The notes below the pieces were generated by a model. The model did not search any database. It was not told the origin of the DNA and saw only the letters and a list, made by a program, of their open reading frames with translations. Shown in pieces: positions 11,785 through 21,373 of a DNA stretch of 64,000 nt (its first letter is position 1; every line of letters begins with the position of its first letter). A program made the translations under genes and the position numbers. Source of the stretch: Tausonia pullulans (lineage: Eukaryota; Basidiomycota; Tremellomycetes; Cystofilobasidiales; Mrakiaceae); contig OX637622.1 of NCBI GenBank assembly GCA_951802195.1, positions 1,302,001 through 1,366,000 on the forward strand. Reading direction: 5' to 3'.

Positions 11785-13933
11785 TCAGTCCATCATCAGC
11801 AACAAGTCGCCGCCGCCTCCGCCGTCCAAGTGCAGATCGATGAGATCGAAGTCTGGCGAGGACGTCAACGGTTGGCGAGCGAGGCAGGCAGTAGGCGCCA
11901 CCGCGTGTGAATATGGTGCAGGAGATGAGGGGGGAAATGGGGAGGAGGAGAAATCGAGGAGAAGCAGTGGTGACGAGGACGGATGGCGTACTGAAGGGCT
12001 ACTGGTAGGCGAGGACAGCGGCGGGGATGGGCTCGAGGAAGAGGGAGAAGGAGGCGGCGAGTCGGGCAGCAGCAAAGGTGACGCATCACGCAACTCCAGT
12101 CGAGAAGAAAAGGAAGGAGAGCAATGTAGTTTCGGGCTGATGAGACGGCGATGCTGCGGAAGGGGCACGGGAGGAGATGGACGCCGAGGAGTAGGAGAAA
12201 GTGGACATAGTTGGACCGACCAGTCCTCAGCGAAAAGGTCGATAAGGTTGTCGGCTTCTTCGTCGGTAGATTCGGGATTAGACGGTGGCGAGCGAGATCG
12301 GATGAGAAGCAGAGGCATCGCGCGCGGCTGAGGAGGACTCGGAGGCGGTGTTGAACCCTCGACAAGCGGTGACGGCGATATCGGCCTGAGGAGCGGATGG
12401 TAGGGTTGAGAGGGGTCATCGTCGAAGACGATGTCGAACGTCGGTGGTGCCGTGAGCTGCAAGATGAGGCTGGACGTCAGAGCTGCAAGTAGCCCAGCGC
12501 TGCTAACTGACGGGAAGAGAGAATGCGCGTGCCTTGATCCCACCAGGCTTGATCTGCCTCATGTAGACAGACTTAAAACCGTCCGTGATGGCGCGGTTGA
12601 ATGCATCGTCGACATCTTGCATTTCTTCCGCATTTGATTCGTCATCGCACTCCATCTGGCCAGACGAGATGAGATCCCTCAAAGCAAGCTTGGACGAGCG
12701 CATTTGTGCCTCTTGCGCGCTTTGGAGAGCCTGTAAAATAGGCTTCCAATCAAAGGGGACTGACTATACATAGGAGCCATGGAGGCGACTTACCAAGAAG
12801 GACGCCTTGGCACGTTTGCGAAACGTCTTATTGGCCATGCGAATAACATTAGAGATCGCAGAGACGATCGTTGGGTGGGAGGCGCGGGCGGACTCGAGGC
12901 GCTGTTGATGAAGGTGTCAGCGTGCTTACCCACCCCAGGTGCTAAGTGACGACACGAGCCTCCGCGTGAGCCAGATGAAATATGTTGGGGTAAATCCTGG
13001 TGGGCGGTGCTAGGATCAATAAAATGAGCAAGCGAGAAGAGTGAAACCCGCCCTTCACGCACGCAACGAGATGCTGGCGAATCAGGCGGACCATGGCCTT
13101 GTCAAGGAGTTCGACGAGGCCCGAGGAGAGATGAGTGCTAGTGAGTGAGCTTCTGACTGTCTCAACAGACGTGTCTAGATAGTCAGGAATGCCGTGCGTC
13201 AGCTCTATCAATCTCTTGTTACACTTGCGCACGTACACTCACCGCGACCCCCATCGACGTCGACGGCAGAATTAGCAGCAGGCTCCATGCTCTTGACTAT
13301 CTCTTCCCCGCTTGTCACCCTTGGGCGCTTCACCCGCTTCGACTTGTGTCTCGGCCGCCAGTCAAAGAGGATCTCGAGGCCGGTGAGCGATCCTTTCGGT
13401 CGGCCGGAAGGAAGACGGGCGGACTGAGAGAAGCGCGAGGATGCAGGGATGAGGTCGACTTTGTCGTCGTTGAAAGTTAGCCATGACTTGAGACGTTTCC
13501 GAACTCTTGACTTACGGTGGAACGCAGTCGCTGATGAGGAGAAGGATGCAGGCGCATGAAAGACGACATCCTTGAGGGCGAGCATCTTCGCATTCTCCTC
13601 GCACATCGGTCTAATCGTCAGAACCTTCAAGACCCTGATTCAGAAAGGGATCTGCCCTCTTACCTCCCCAAACCAGCCAGAAATCCTACCGCGAACCGCC
13701 TCCGAGCAAGCCAGCCCATCACCCGAGAGCGCCGTGCTGACCTCGAGCCGGAGCGGCTCTCCCTCAACACGGAGGACCTCCACCCCTTGCACGAGTTTCC
13801 GGATGGACGTGGCCGGATCGACGAGGAGGGGAAGAGAGAGATGATGGGAGAGTTGGACGGAGAGAGGTAGGGGAAAGGCGTCAACGTTAATGAGGAAGGA
13901 AGTGTGCATGGTCTGAAGGGGTCGCGCCGGCAT
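11785..13933 (-). CDS. Uncharacterised protein, helical core with Pro/Ser-rich acidic tail
   Basis: Not recognised. Proposed exons on the minus strand: 13933-13697, 13624-13516, 13458-13243, 13174-13059, 12901-12794, 12730-12512 and 12456-11785 (558 aa, in frame). The N-terminal half has mixed hydrophobic segments; the middle (about residues 230-380) is rich in Lys/Arg/Ala helices; the last 220 residues are a run of Pro, Ser, Leu and Asp typical of disordered tails. No membrane span or catalytic motif was identified. The first intron is ambiguous: a GTAAGA donor at 13663 would give a 39-base intron, while the donor at 13696 gives a normal 72 bases; both keep frame. An in-frame ATG at 13909 is an alternative start. 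Existence is supported by consistent splice sites; function is unknown. Confidence 0.6.
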
Positions 13934-14402
13934 GTATGCACGCCCAAGAATGTGTGTTGCGACTGGGGACAGAGGAACGCTGATGCTAGCTGTGGTAAAA
14001 TGAGTCAAGATAAGGAGGAGACGCCAAAGGGTTGCGATGAGCGACGGCAGGCGAGGCAAAGGACTGGTGTTGTCGTTGGTGGTTAGGAGCGAGACGGCGC
14101 GAGCCGACCACAAAGAGCCGCAGCCGCAAACTCAGACAATTCGAAGAGCGCGAACCAGTCCCACATTCAAAGGAAGCTGAGCGGATTGCTGGTCTTTCAC
14201 TCGAAACTGAGAGCAGAGAGGTCGAATGCAAAGGGTCATGGTTGGCCGCGGGTTCGTTTTGAGGAGGGCGAAGCCCCATCTAGGTAGGAAGGGCTTGCTT
14301 GCGAAGTAGTACAGAGAGAAGGAACAAAGCAGGAAAGGGTGAAGACCGAAAGACGAAAGAGAAAGAGAGAAGGAGTAGATGAAAACGAGAAGGGGAAATG
14401 CT
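13934..14402. other. Spacer of 469 bases between two minus-strand genes
   Basis: It holds the 3' flank of fibrillarin and the promoter of the uncharacterised gene. The frame of that gene stays open upstream to about 14113 but without an ATG, so I did not extend it. Nothing else is seen. Confidence 0.4.
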
Positions 14403-15985
14403 CTACTTGTGGCGAAGGTAAGATCCAACGACCATGGCGTGGTCCCTCTCGTAGGGCTCTGTAGACGGCGACGTTCGTCAGTTATGGACGAATGAAAGCA
14501 TTCCAGTAGCCAGAGAGGGCAAAGGGACCTACCAAGGGTGAGCTGCTCGTGAGGCTTGATGTTCTCGGCCTGCATCCGCTTGACCTCCGCAGCAAAGACA
14601 GCCTCGGCCGGGGCCGTGGAGTCAATGCAGGAGGCCTTGACCGAGACAACGACGTGGCCACCGTTCTTGAGGAAGTGGTGGGCGTTGAGGGCAACGATAC
14701 GAGCCTGATCCGGCTGGGCAACGTCGGCGAAGATGACATCGACCTGGGAGAGGAGCATGCGGTACTTGTTGGGGTAACGGGCGTCCTCGACGATAGGGAT
14801 GACGTTGGTCCTCTTCTTGGCCATGTTGATGAGGTCACGACCGGAGCGGTGGGAGAACTCGACGGCGTAGACGGTTCCCTCGGGTCCAACGATGTCGGCA
14901 ACGTGCGAGACCGAGGTTCCCGACGCGGCTCCGAGATAAAGAACCTTCTTGCCGGGGGCGACGTGAATGTCGTCAAGACCTCCGAGGATACCAGCAGCGA
15001 GCTTCGAACGGAAGGGGTTCCAGACACGGTACTCGGTCTTGATCTCGACGCCGTCAGGGCCCGGGGAAGCGATGGTGACGCGCTGAGAAGGACTTCGAAT
15101 CAGCGCAATCCAAAGCTCAAACAAGAGACGAACGTACCTTCTCTCCGTAGACAGAGTCTCCGGGGACAAGGTTCTTGGTGACGAGGAGGTGCTCCTTGCC
15201 CTTGGCAACATAGACACCGGCGTGCCTGTGGGGCTCGAGGATAACGTTGGCTCCTCCCTTCTTAGCTCCAACACCGGCTCCTCCACGTCCTCCACCGCGT
15301 CCACCACGTCCACGGTCACCGCCACGTCCGCGGTCACCACCACGTCCACGTCCTCCTGGGCCGCCTGGTGTACCATAACAACCAACAGAGGGTTTGTTTG
15401 TTTCAGCGGGTGAGCATCAGGTCTAAGCAGGAGGCAAGTGGCTTAGACCGACCTCGGGCTCCGCCAGCTCCACCACGTCCTCCACCTGAAGGGAAAGGGA
15501 GTAAGGGAAGAGATGACAAGATGTCAGCAAACGACAGAAAAAGCAGGTCGGGCGGGGCGAGGGAGAGGCATGATTCGCTCGCACATATCCTCGCCCTAGT
15601 ACTGCATGCGACAGACGTCGCCCATAGTCGCATTCCGAACCGGTGAAGCACGAAATAGACACGCGAAAAGAAGGGCGAAGATGGACGATGTGCGACGGCG
15701 GCGTAGAGTTTTCCGGGAAGATGCCGTCGCACTGGTCTTGGCCCTTCCCCCTCATCTATCCTCATAGGGTCGGTCTCGCTCGCTATAGAAAACTCACCAC
15801 GTCCTCCACGGTCGCCACCGAAGCCACCACGTCCTCCACCACGTCCTCCGCGGTCGCCGCCAAAGCCACCACGTCCGCCGCCGCGTCCACCGCGAGAACC
15901 GTCTGGAGGAGGGGAAGGCAGCAAGGGTCAGTTGAAGTGGAACCGGAGAGAGGGAAAAAGGCGGAAACGCACCACCGAAAGCCAT
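14403..15985 (-). CDS. NOP1: Fibrillarin, rRNA 2'-O-methyltransferase of box C/D snoRNPs
   Basis: Fibrillarin is the S-adenosylmethionine-dependent methyltransferase of C/D snoRNPs in the nucleolus. Exons on the minus strand: 15985-15973 (13 bases), 15902-15798, 15485-15453, 15364-15138, 15082-14533 and 14458-14403, giving 327 aa. The first 85 or so residues are a GAR domain of RGG/RGGF repeats. The methyltransferase domain follows, with [20 protein letters not shown], the SAM loop [20 protein letters not shown] near residue 172, and the end [15 protein letters not shown]. Introns interrupt the GAR domain three times; one of them (15486-15797, 312 bases) is far longer than the rest and carries hairpins. 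Start and stop are unambiguous. The gene is head to head with the deubiquitinase gene, 308 bases apart. Confidence 0.97.
15486..15797 (-). other. Long fibrillarin intron with two perfect hairpins
   Basis: The intron is 312 bases, four to five times the usual size here. On plus coordinates, 15690-15699 (GTGCGACGGC) is the exact reverse complement of 15723-15732, with a 23-base loop; 15606-15612 (ATGCGAC) is the exact reverse complement of 15627-15633, with a 14-base loop. I looked for C/D box pairs (RTGATGA and CTGA in the right order) and found none. An H/ACA-like RNA or a splicing/autoregulatory element is possible but unproven. Confidence 0.4.
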
Positions 15986-16293
15986 TGTAAGGAAGAAGAG
16001 AAAGAGGGGGGGAAGGGGAGAGGAGCGGGCGGGGGGTCGAAGTTTGCGGCCAGAAGAGGTCAGTCCACTCGGCGGACGAGAATCCTTCCCAGCGCGAGGT
16101 CAGGGCGTTTATGACCCAAAAATGAGATTTCCCACGGCAGGCTCACTCGGACCCTCGCAGGCCGTCCGTCGCTCGCGCGCTTGTCCTCGTCGCCTCGCTC
16201 TCATTCGGAGACCAACCAAGCCCATCCGACCACCAGGCAGCACGACCGTCTCCAACCCTCCCGCTCCCCTCCCACCCCTTCCCACTTCCCGCC
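15986..16293. promoter_or_regulatory. Divergent promoter between NOP1 and the USP gene
   Basis: This 308-base interval separates two diverging start codons (15985 minus, 16294 plus). It is GC-rich with CT/AG-rich stretches flanking each start. No TATA box or other classic element stands out. It probably serves both genes; this is inferred from geometry only. Confidence 0.45.
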
Positions 16294-19200
16294 ATGTCCA
16301 CGGGCGGCCCCTCTTCCTCCGCCTCCGCTTCTGCATCCCAGCAGCGGGCGCGCCCCTCGCAACCGCCAGCAGCGCCGGCTCTTAAAGGCGCCTGGGGCTC
16401 GGGCAGGCCCGGTCAGTCGCTTCCCCTTCCCTGCGTGGTCGGCTCTCGGCTCTCAGTCTGACTCCCGAGGTAATGGCTTCTCTACCGGCCTCTACGCGCA
16501 ATCAAAGCTACCAAACCAAGCTCGCCACTGCCAGTGCAACAGGCCGCCCTGTCGCCCTCCACCTCTGCTGCTGCTCGCCTGACCCCTTGTTCGTTGTGCT
16601 CCCGCTGCCTTTACTCGTCCGCCTGGCTCTCGCCTGCACCTACCCAGAGCAACACTGACGGTCTGCCATGTTCTGTCCACTGCGTCCTGTTTATAATTTA
16701 TTCTCGCCTCGCTCGCCAGCTATTGCCAGCTCGCCGTTGGACCTAGCGCGCTCGACAACGGCACCGCTGCCTAAAAACGCTTCGTCGGCCGTCTCAGGGG
16801 GGCAACAGACCCGTCCTCCAGGCTCAATTATCCCTCGTCAGTCCTCCTCGTCTCATGGCACTCGCTCTTCCTCTCTTCCTTTATGTACGAGTGTCATCGC
16901 TGTCGTAACGCTGCTCGCATAGAGAGAGCTTCATGCCGAGGTGTCCTCTGACTAACTCTTTTGTTCGCGTGCTCCTCTGTTCTTCCTCCGCGTCTTCGGT
17001 CGCGTCCGATCTTGCGTTCTTTCTCTTCTCGAATGTAGCTGTCATCACCACGCCCTCCGAGCCATCATCAAGATCGCCGGCGCCTACTTGGCCTTCTACT
17101 TCCTCTCTCGTCTCATCTCCAGCTTCCTCCTCCCAGCCTTCGCGACGGGGGTCCCAACCGAAGTATCCATCGGCGCTACCTTCGCCGGTCCTACTTCCTG
17201 CCTTCACCATGCCCCCGCGTCCCACGACGCAGGCTCCGACGGTCTCCTCTTCCTCGCCTTACTCCTCTGCATCTCCTGCCACTGCCGCTGCCTCCCTGCT
17301 GTCGCCGCCGCCACCACCATCGTCGTCGAAAACGGCGACCACTACCCCGTCGTCTGGCCTTGATTATCCCCTCCTACTCTCTTCTGCCCGGCCCTCTTTG
17401 TCAGCTTCGGCTCCAGCCATCACCTTCTCTCGCCGGACGGAGCACAGAATTCCCCAGGCCCAGCGGGCCAATATCTCCTTCTGGTCCGAAGGTATCGACG
17501 CAACAACGGCGACCACCCAGTCCAACGGCTTCTCCGGCGCTGGCGCAGGCGGGCTGATGTTTGGTGATCGGAGAGAGGGCAGCATGGGCGACGAGGGGCC
17601 GAGAAAATTGCCCAACGGTGAAGGTTCGGCGAGCGCAGCAGAAACATCCACGTCGGTGAACGGTACAGCGACGTCGGCGACTCCGCCACCCAACGGGGCT
17701 CGCGCCGCGTTCGCCATCCCCGGCGCCGACATTTCGCCTCTCGCCCTTCACGCCAGCGTCCCTCGCTCAACCGCCCCTTCCTCCCCTCGCTCCTCGACGC
17801 TCGATGACACCGCCTCAACATCGTCGACTGCCCCGCCTGCCTCCACTCCGCCGACGACGACACCGTCGACGCCCCGCACCGAGGCGTCCGAGTCTTCCGT
17901 CCCGACGCCGACACCTGCTCCACCCAAACCCAAGGCGCCCCCCTCGTCGTGGGCTGCCCTCCTCCGTCCTCCTCCCTCCGCGATTAATCCGGCATCCGTC
18001 TCAACGACCAGCCTCCCAGCCTCTGCTCCGGCGTCGTCTTCTTCTGTGAACAACCGCAAGGGCGGTAAGCGCGTCAAAGCGTCGTCGCTCGCCAGGCTTC
18101 TCGCTATCGGCCCTGCATCTGGCGAGGGCCTCGTCCATGGCTCTAACGTTCGCGCTCGTGGGCTCGTCAACCGCGGAAACCTGTGCTTCGTCAACTCTGT
18201 GCGTCTGTGCATCATCGCCTTTACGCCCCTACTTTGGTCATTGACTCGATCGAACTATCCAGATCCTCCAAGTCCTCGTCTTCACTCCGCGCTTCCACCG
18301 GCTCTTCGCCCTCCTCGCCGGCCTTGTCCCCGCCGACCTCCAAGGCCAGTCGTACCCTCTCGTTGACGCTATGGTCAACTTTCTCCGCGAGTTTGCCACC
18401 TCTTCGGCCGACAGCGACGGAGACGACCTCTTCCACAGCCCCGCCTCTGAGGGCAGCTTGGCATTCGTTCCAGACGGTGTGTACGATGCGCTCGCCAAGG
18501 TTGAGCGATTCAGCTTCATGCGACAGGGCCACCAGGAGGATGCCGAGGAGTTCCTCGGGTTCTTCCTCAACACTTTGCACGAGGAAGTTCTCGCTCTCCT
18601 TGCGAGGCAGCCGGCTCACGCTGTCGCCGCTGTTCGGTCGGCCGCAGGGACGTTGGACGACCTGGGCGGGGAAGCTGGGCTTGAGGAGGGCGTCCGGGTT
18701 GCTGGAGCTGGCAACGGCGCGAGCGACAACACGAGCGGGTGGCTCGAGGTTGGCCGGAAGAACAAGACTTCTTTGCTTCGAACCACCGAGTCTCGTCCCT
18801 CAAGCATCACTGCCCTTTTCACGGGGACTCTCCGCTCGACGCTCGTCGTGCCCTCGGCACCTTCGTTCAAGCCGTCCATCACGATCGAGCCGTTCTCGCC
18901 TCTTCAGCTGGACGTCGAACCCTCGCAAGTCCTCTCCGTCGCCGACGCACTCCGCCACCTCGTCACCCCAGAAACGATCCACGGCGTCTCACTCGGCCGA
19001 AGTCAAACGGCCGATGCGAGTAAGCAGTGCTTGCTCGAGTCATTGCCGGATGTCCTGGTGCTCCACCTGAAGCGGTTCGGGTGGATGATGGGTTCGGACT
19101 TTGGCGGCGGGGCGAGGAAGATGGGCAAGGTTGTGGCATACGGGGAGGACCTTGTCGTGCCTCAGGAGACGATCTCGCCGACGAGGAGGTCAAGCGAGCC

Positions 19201-19553
19201 GGTACGGTACAAGCTGTTTGGAGGTGGGTCCTTAACCTTTCCTTGTCTCTGTCATTTCTATCCTTCTCTGGGATCTTTTCTGACTCTTGGCTGCCCTCTT
19301 CCCAGTTGTCTACCACCACGGCCCGACCGTCTCCTCGGGCCACTACACCTCCGCCGTCCTCTCCAAACGCTCCCCCTCTTCCCTCTCGTCCGAAGCCGAC
19401 GAATGGCTTCACATCGACGACGAGCTCGTCACTCGTCTTCCACGAGGCAGTCACGACGTCTGCGTCTCCGACATGGCCGCCCGCGAGGGCGAGGCCGGGG
19501 AGATCGGTGGAAGGGAGAGGTGCGCTTACTTGCTTTTCTACGAGAGGGTCTGA
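16294..19553 (+). CDS. Ubiquitin carboxyl-terminal hydrolase, Ubp3/USP10-like
   Basis: A cysteine protease that removes ubiquitin. The catalytic half is clear: exon 17039-18198 ends in the Cys box GLVNRGNLCFVNS, exon 18263-19223 carries the QGHQEDAEEFLGFFLN block and LPDVLVLHLKRFGW, and exon 19306-19553 carries the His box HHGPTVSSGHYT and ends with CAYLLFYERV. The N-terminal 450 residues are Ser/Pro/Ala-rich and disordered. The 5' end is less sure: an exon 16294-16411 beginning MSTGGPSSS, a small exon 16508-16588 and a 450-base intron join in frame to 17039 (855 aa). The alternative is a start at ATG 17209 with no upstream exons. The Cys box reads GNLCF rather than the usual GNTCY. The Ubp3/USP10 label is my best match within the USP family. 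Confidence 0.8.
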
Positions 19554-19945
19554 GGCCTTCGATGGGTTGGCCTCCTTCTTCTTCTTCTTCTTGTTTCCTC
19601 TCTCTCTTTCTCTGTCGATCTCTCTCTCTTTCCCCTCTCTTTGTCTCCCTTCGCTTTTGCATCCCTCATCGCATGGCAACGTTTCCCCACCTTCTTCCTC
19701 TGCACCAAGTCAAGCCTCGCGCATCTCGGACCAATCCATGATCCACCCACGGGCGGCTCTCCGGGAGCGCGACCACCGCGTTTGACGTACGGCTTCGGGT
19801 GGCCCTCGGAGGAGGTGCAATCGGAGGGGCCATTGGGGAGGGCCCGAGAGTCGGGAGGGAGGTTGACCCCTGGGTGGATGACGAAGGCTCAGTGGGGAGG
19901 AGAGACGTTTTGCCGAGATGGGAAGGAGGGAATGGCGAAAACACC

Positions 19946-20001
19946 GGGGGGGAGGGGGGGGGGGGAAGGGAGGGATGGGGGGGAAGGGAGGGACGGGGGG
20001 T
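19946..20001 (+). repeat. G-run tract, candidate G-quadruplex
   Basis: At least six runs of three or more G are separated by one to three bases, so the plus strand could form G-quadruplex structure. It sits in the convergent 3' spacer, where it could affect transcription termination. Homopolymer runs like these are also places where assembly errors occur. Confidence 0.55.
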
Positions 20002-20115
20002 GTTCCAGCCGGTGGCATCTCAAAGGAGGGGGGGTCAAAACGGTGGACGACGACGACGCCGCCTCATGGCCGAAGATGTCCTTCGCTCGATCCTCCTCGA
20101 CTCGCTCCAGGATCG

Positions 20116-20733
20116 ATGGCCTCAGCAGCGACAACAAGAAGCGAAAGGGAGGTCCGATCAGGCGCACCGTCTCCAAACTGTCCATTTTCGCAGTCAAGGT
20201 CAACAACTCCCATTGCAGCAGCAGTCATCAACCCCCCCCGCCGCCGCCCCGCCTCTTACACAGGGTTTGCCCTCAATCGTCCCCGGCCCGCAATCTACAA
20301 CACTGCTGCTCCTCGTGCAACTCATCCCCTCGGTCCGCTGCAGCCGTCGTCGTCGTCGCCGTCGCGGTCGTCGGCGCTGGCCGGAGAAGGAACGTCGTGG
20401 GCCGGGGGCAGGGAAGGAGGAGGCGAAGTCGAGGGAGAGAGGTCGTGCGCTGGCGCTGAGGGCGACGCTCATTGTCGTGGGTTGGGGAGACAGGGCAAGA
20501 TACATAATTGCTCTGGTGATCGGGCGAAGAGAACGGAGCGACGATGGATGACCGCGTGGTGCTCCTCGCCATCATGCACGGAGCTCCCTCGCACCAACTC
20601 GCCGATCATGCGCTCGCTCACCCCTCGCCCGCATACTCATTTGTGTACCATTGGTGTCCCCGCCGTTGGCTCCGCGAGACCCTCTCTTCGGGTCCAAGAC
20701 AGCCAGGGCAGTCTGTCGAAAGCTTGCGGTTAA
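20116..20733 (+). CDS. Orphan single-exon ORF, doubtful
   Basis: A 205-codon frame opens at ATG 20116 and is rich in Arg, Pro, Ser and Gly. Its codon choice between 20230 and 20500 resembles that of neighbouring genes more than the other frames do, and a 1.8 kb convergent gap is long for this locus. Against it: no recognisable domain, competing frames on both strands, and no clear upstream promoter or splice signals. A different frame with an ATG at 20074 is an alternative beginning. Confidence 0.22.
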   Translation: MASAATTRSEREVRSGAPSPNCPFSQSRSTTPIAAAVINPPRRRPASYTGFALNRPRPAIYNTAAPRATHPLGPLQPSSSSPSRSSALAGEGTSWAGGREGGGEVEGERSCAGAEGDAHCRGLGRQGKIHNCSGDRAKRTERRWMTAWCSSPSCTELPRTNSPIMRSLTPRPHTHLCTIGVPAVGSARPSLRVQDSQGSLSKACG

Positions 20734-21373
20734 GTCTGGTATGACAGCATCCAGGACGAGACAAGGTGATGATAAACACCGATCTGGACAGCTCCTGCCA
20801 AGTGCCAACGACCGGCACCCCTGGACTTCTGTGCAGATGGCTTTTGCAAGAGAAAACGTCGGGGTAAACGGCATGTGAGAGATCAAGAGTGAGCGGGGAA
20901 ACGAAAGGATGGGCGAGGGGGATGCACGAGACAAAGAAATGAAGAAACAGAGACAAAGAGACAAAGAGAGAAACCAGGTAGCGTTTATGAATATAGGAAG
21001 AACTCCAGAAGGTCAGAGAGGTGGCAAAGAGGGTGGGTAGGCTAAGGAGGAAAGTTCGAGAGAAAGAGAAAGAGTCCCGAGAGGTCGGGCCCAAGAGAAG
21101 GAAGGGATAGAACGCGTGAAAGGGGGCGTTCAAAGAGACATGGGAAGGGGAAGGAAGGGGGTCAAGATGGGAGAGAGCGGGTGGGTTGTGTGATGACGAG
21201 TTATGACTAGACAAGAGGGGAGCGAAGGGATGGTTGAAAAGGAAGCAAGAAGGAAGCGTCCGTTGTCCATATTAGAAAAAGAGGCGAAGGAAACGCTGAC
21301 ATGATCCTTCCCCCCCCCCCCCCTGCACAGAGTAGAGAGGAGAGTCTGAGGAAAGAGCGAGATGGTTGGTTCT

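Larger units (their letters stand above)
19554..21373. other. Convergent 1.8 kb spacer between USP and chitin synthase
   Basis: It holds the 3' flanks of both genes. Pyrimidine-rich DNA at 19575-19640, a long G-run block at 19946-20001 and a 14-base C-run at 21310-21323 are visible. The middle carries overlapping open frames on both strands; only one is listed separately, at low confidence. The segment 20880-21290 is A/G-rich without a plausible gene. Confidence 0.4.

Noticed and set aside
11525-12331. Long plus-strand frame rich in Gly, Glu, Ser and Arg
   Set aside because: It is the antisense shadow of the low-complexity tail of the minus-strand gene ending at 11785; composition and lack of splice context explain it.
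14549-15181. 210-codon plus-strand frame opposite fibrillarin
   Set aside because: Antisense shadow of a highly conserved coding exon and its intron.
15486-15797. Box C/D snoRNA within the fibrillarin intron
   Set aside because: No properly placed C (RTGATGA) and D (CTGA) boxes with terminal stem were seen; only hairpins remain, reported as a finding.
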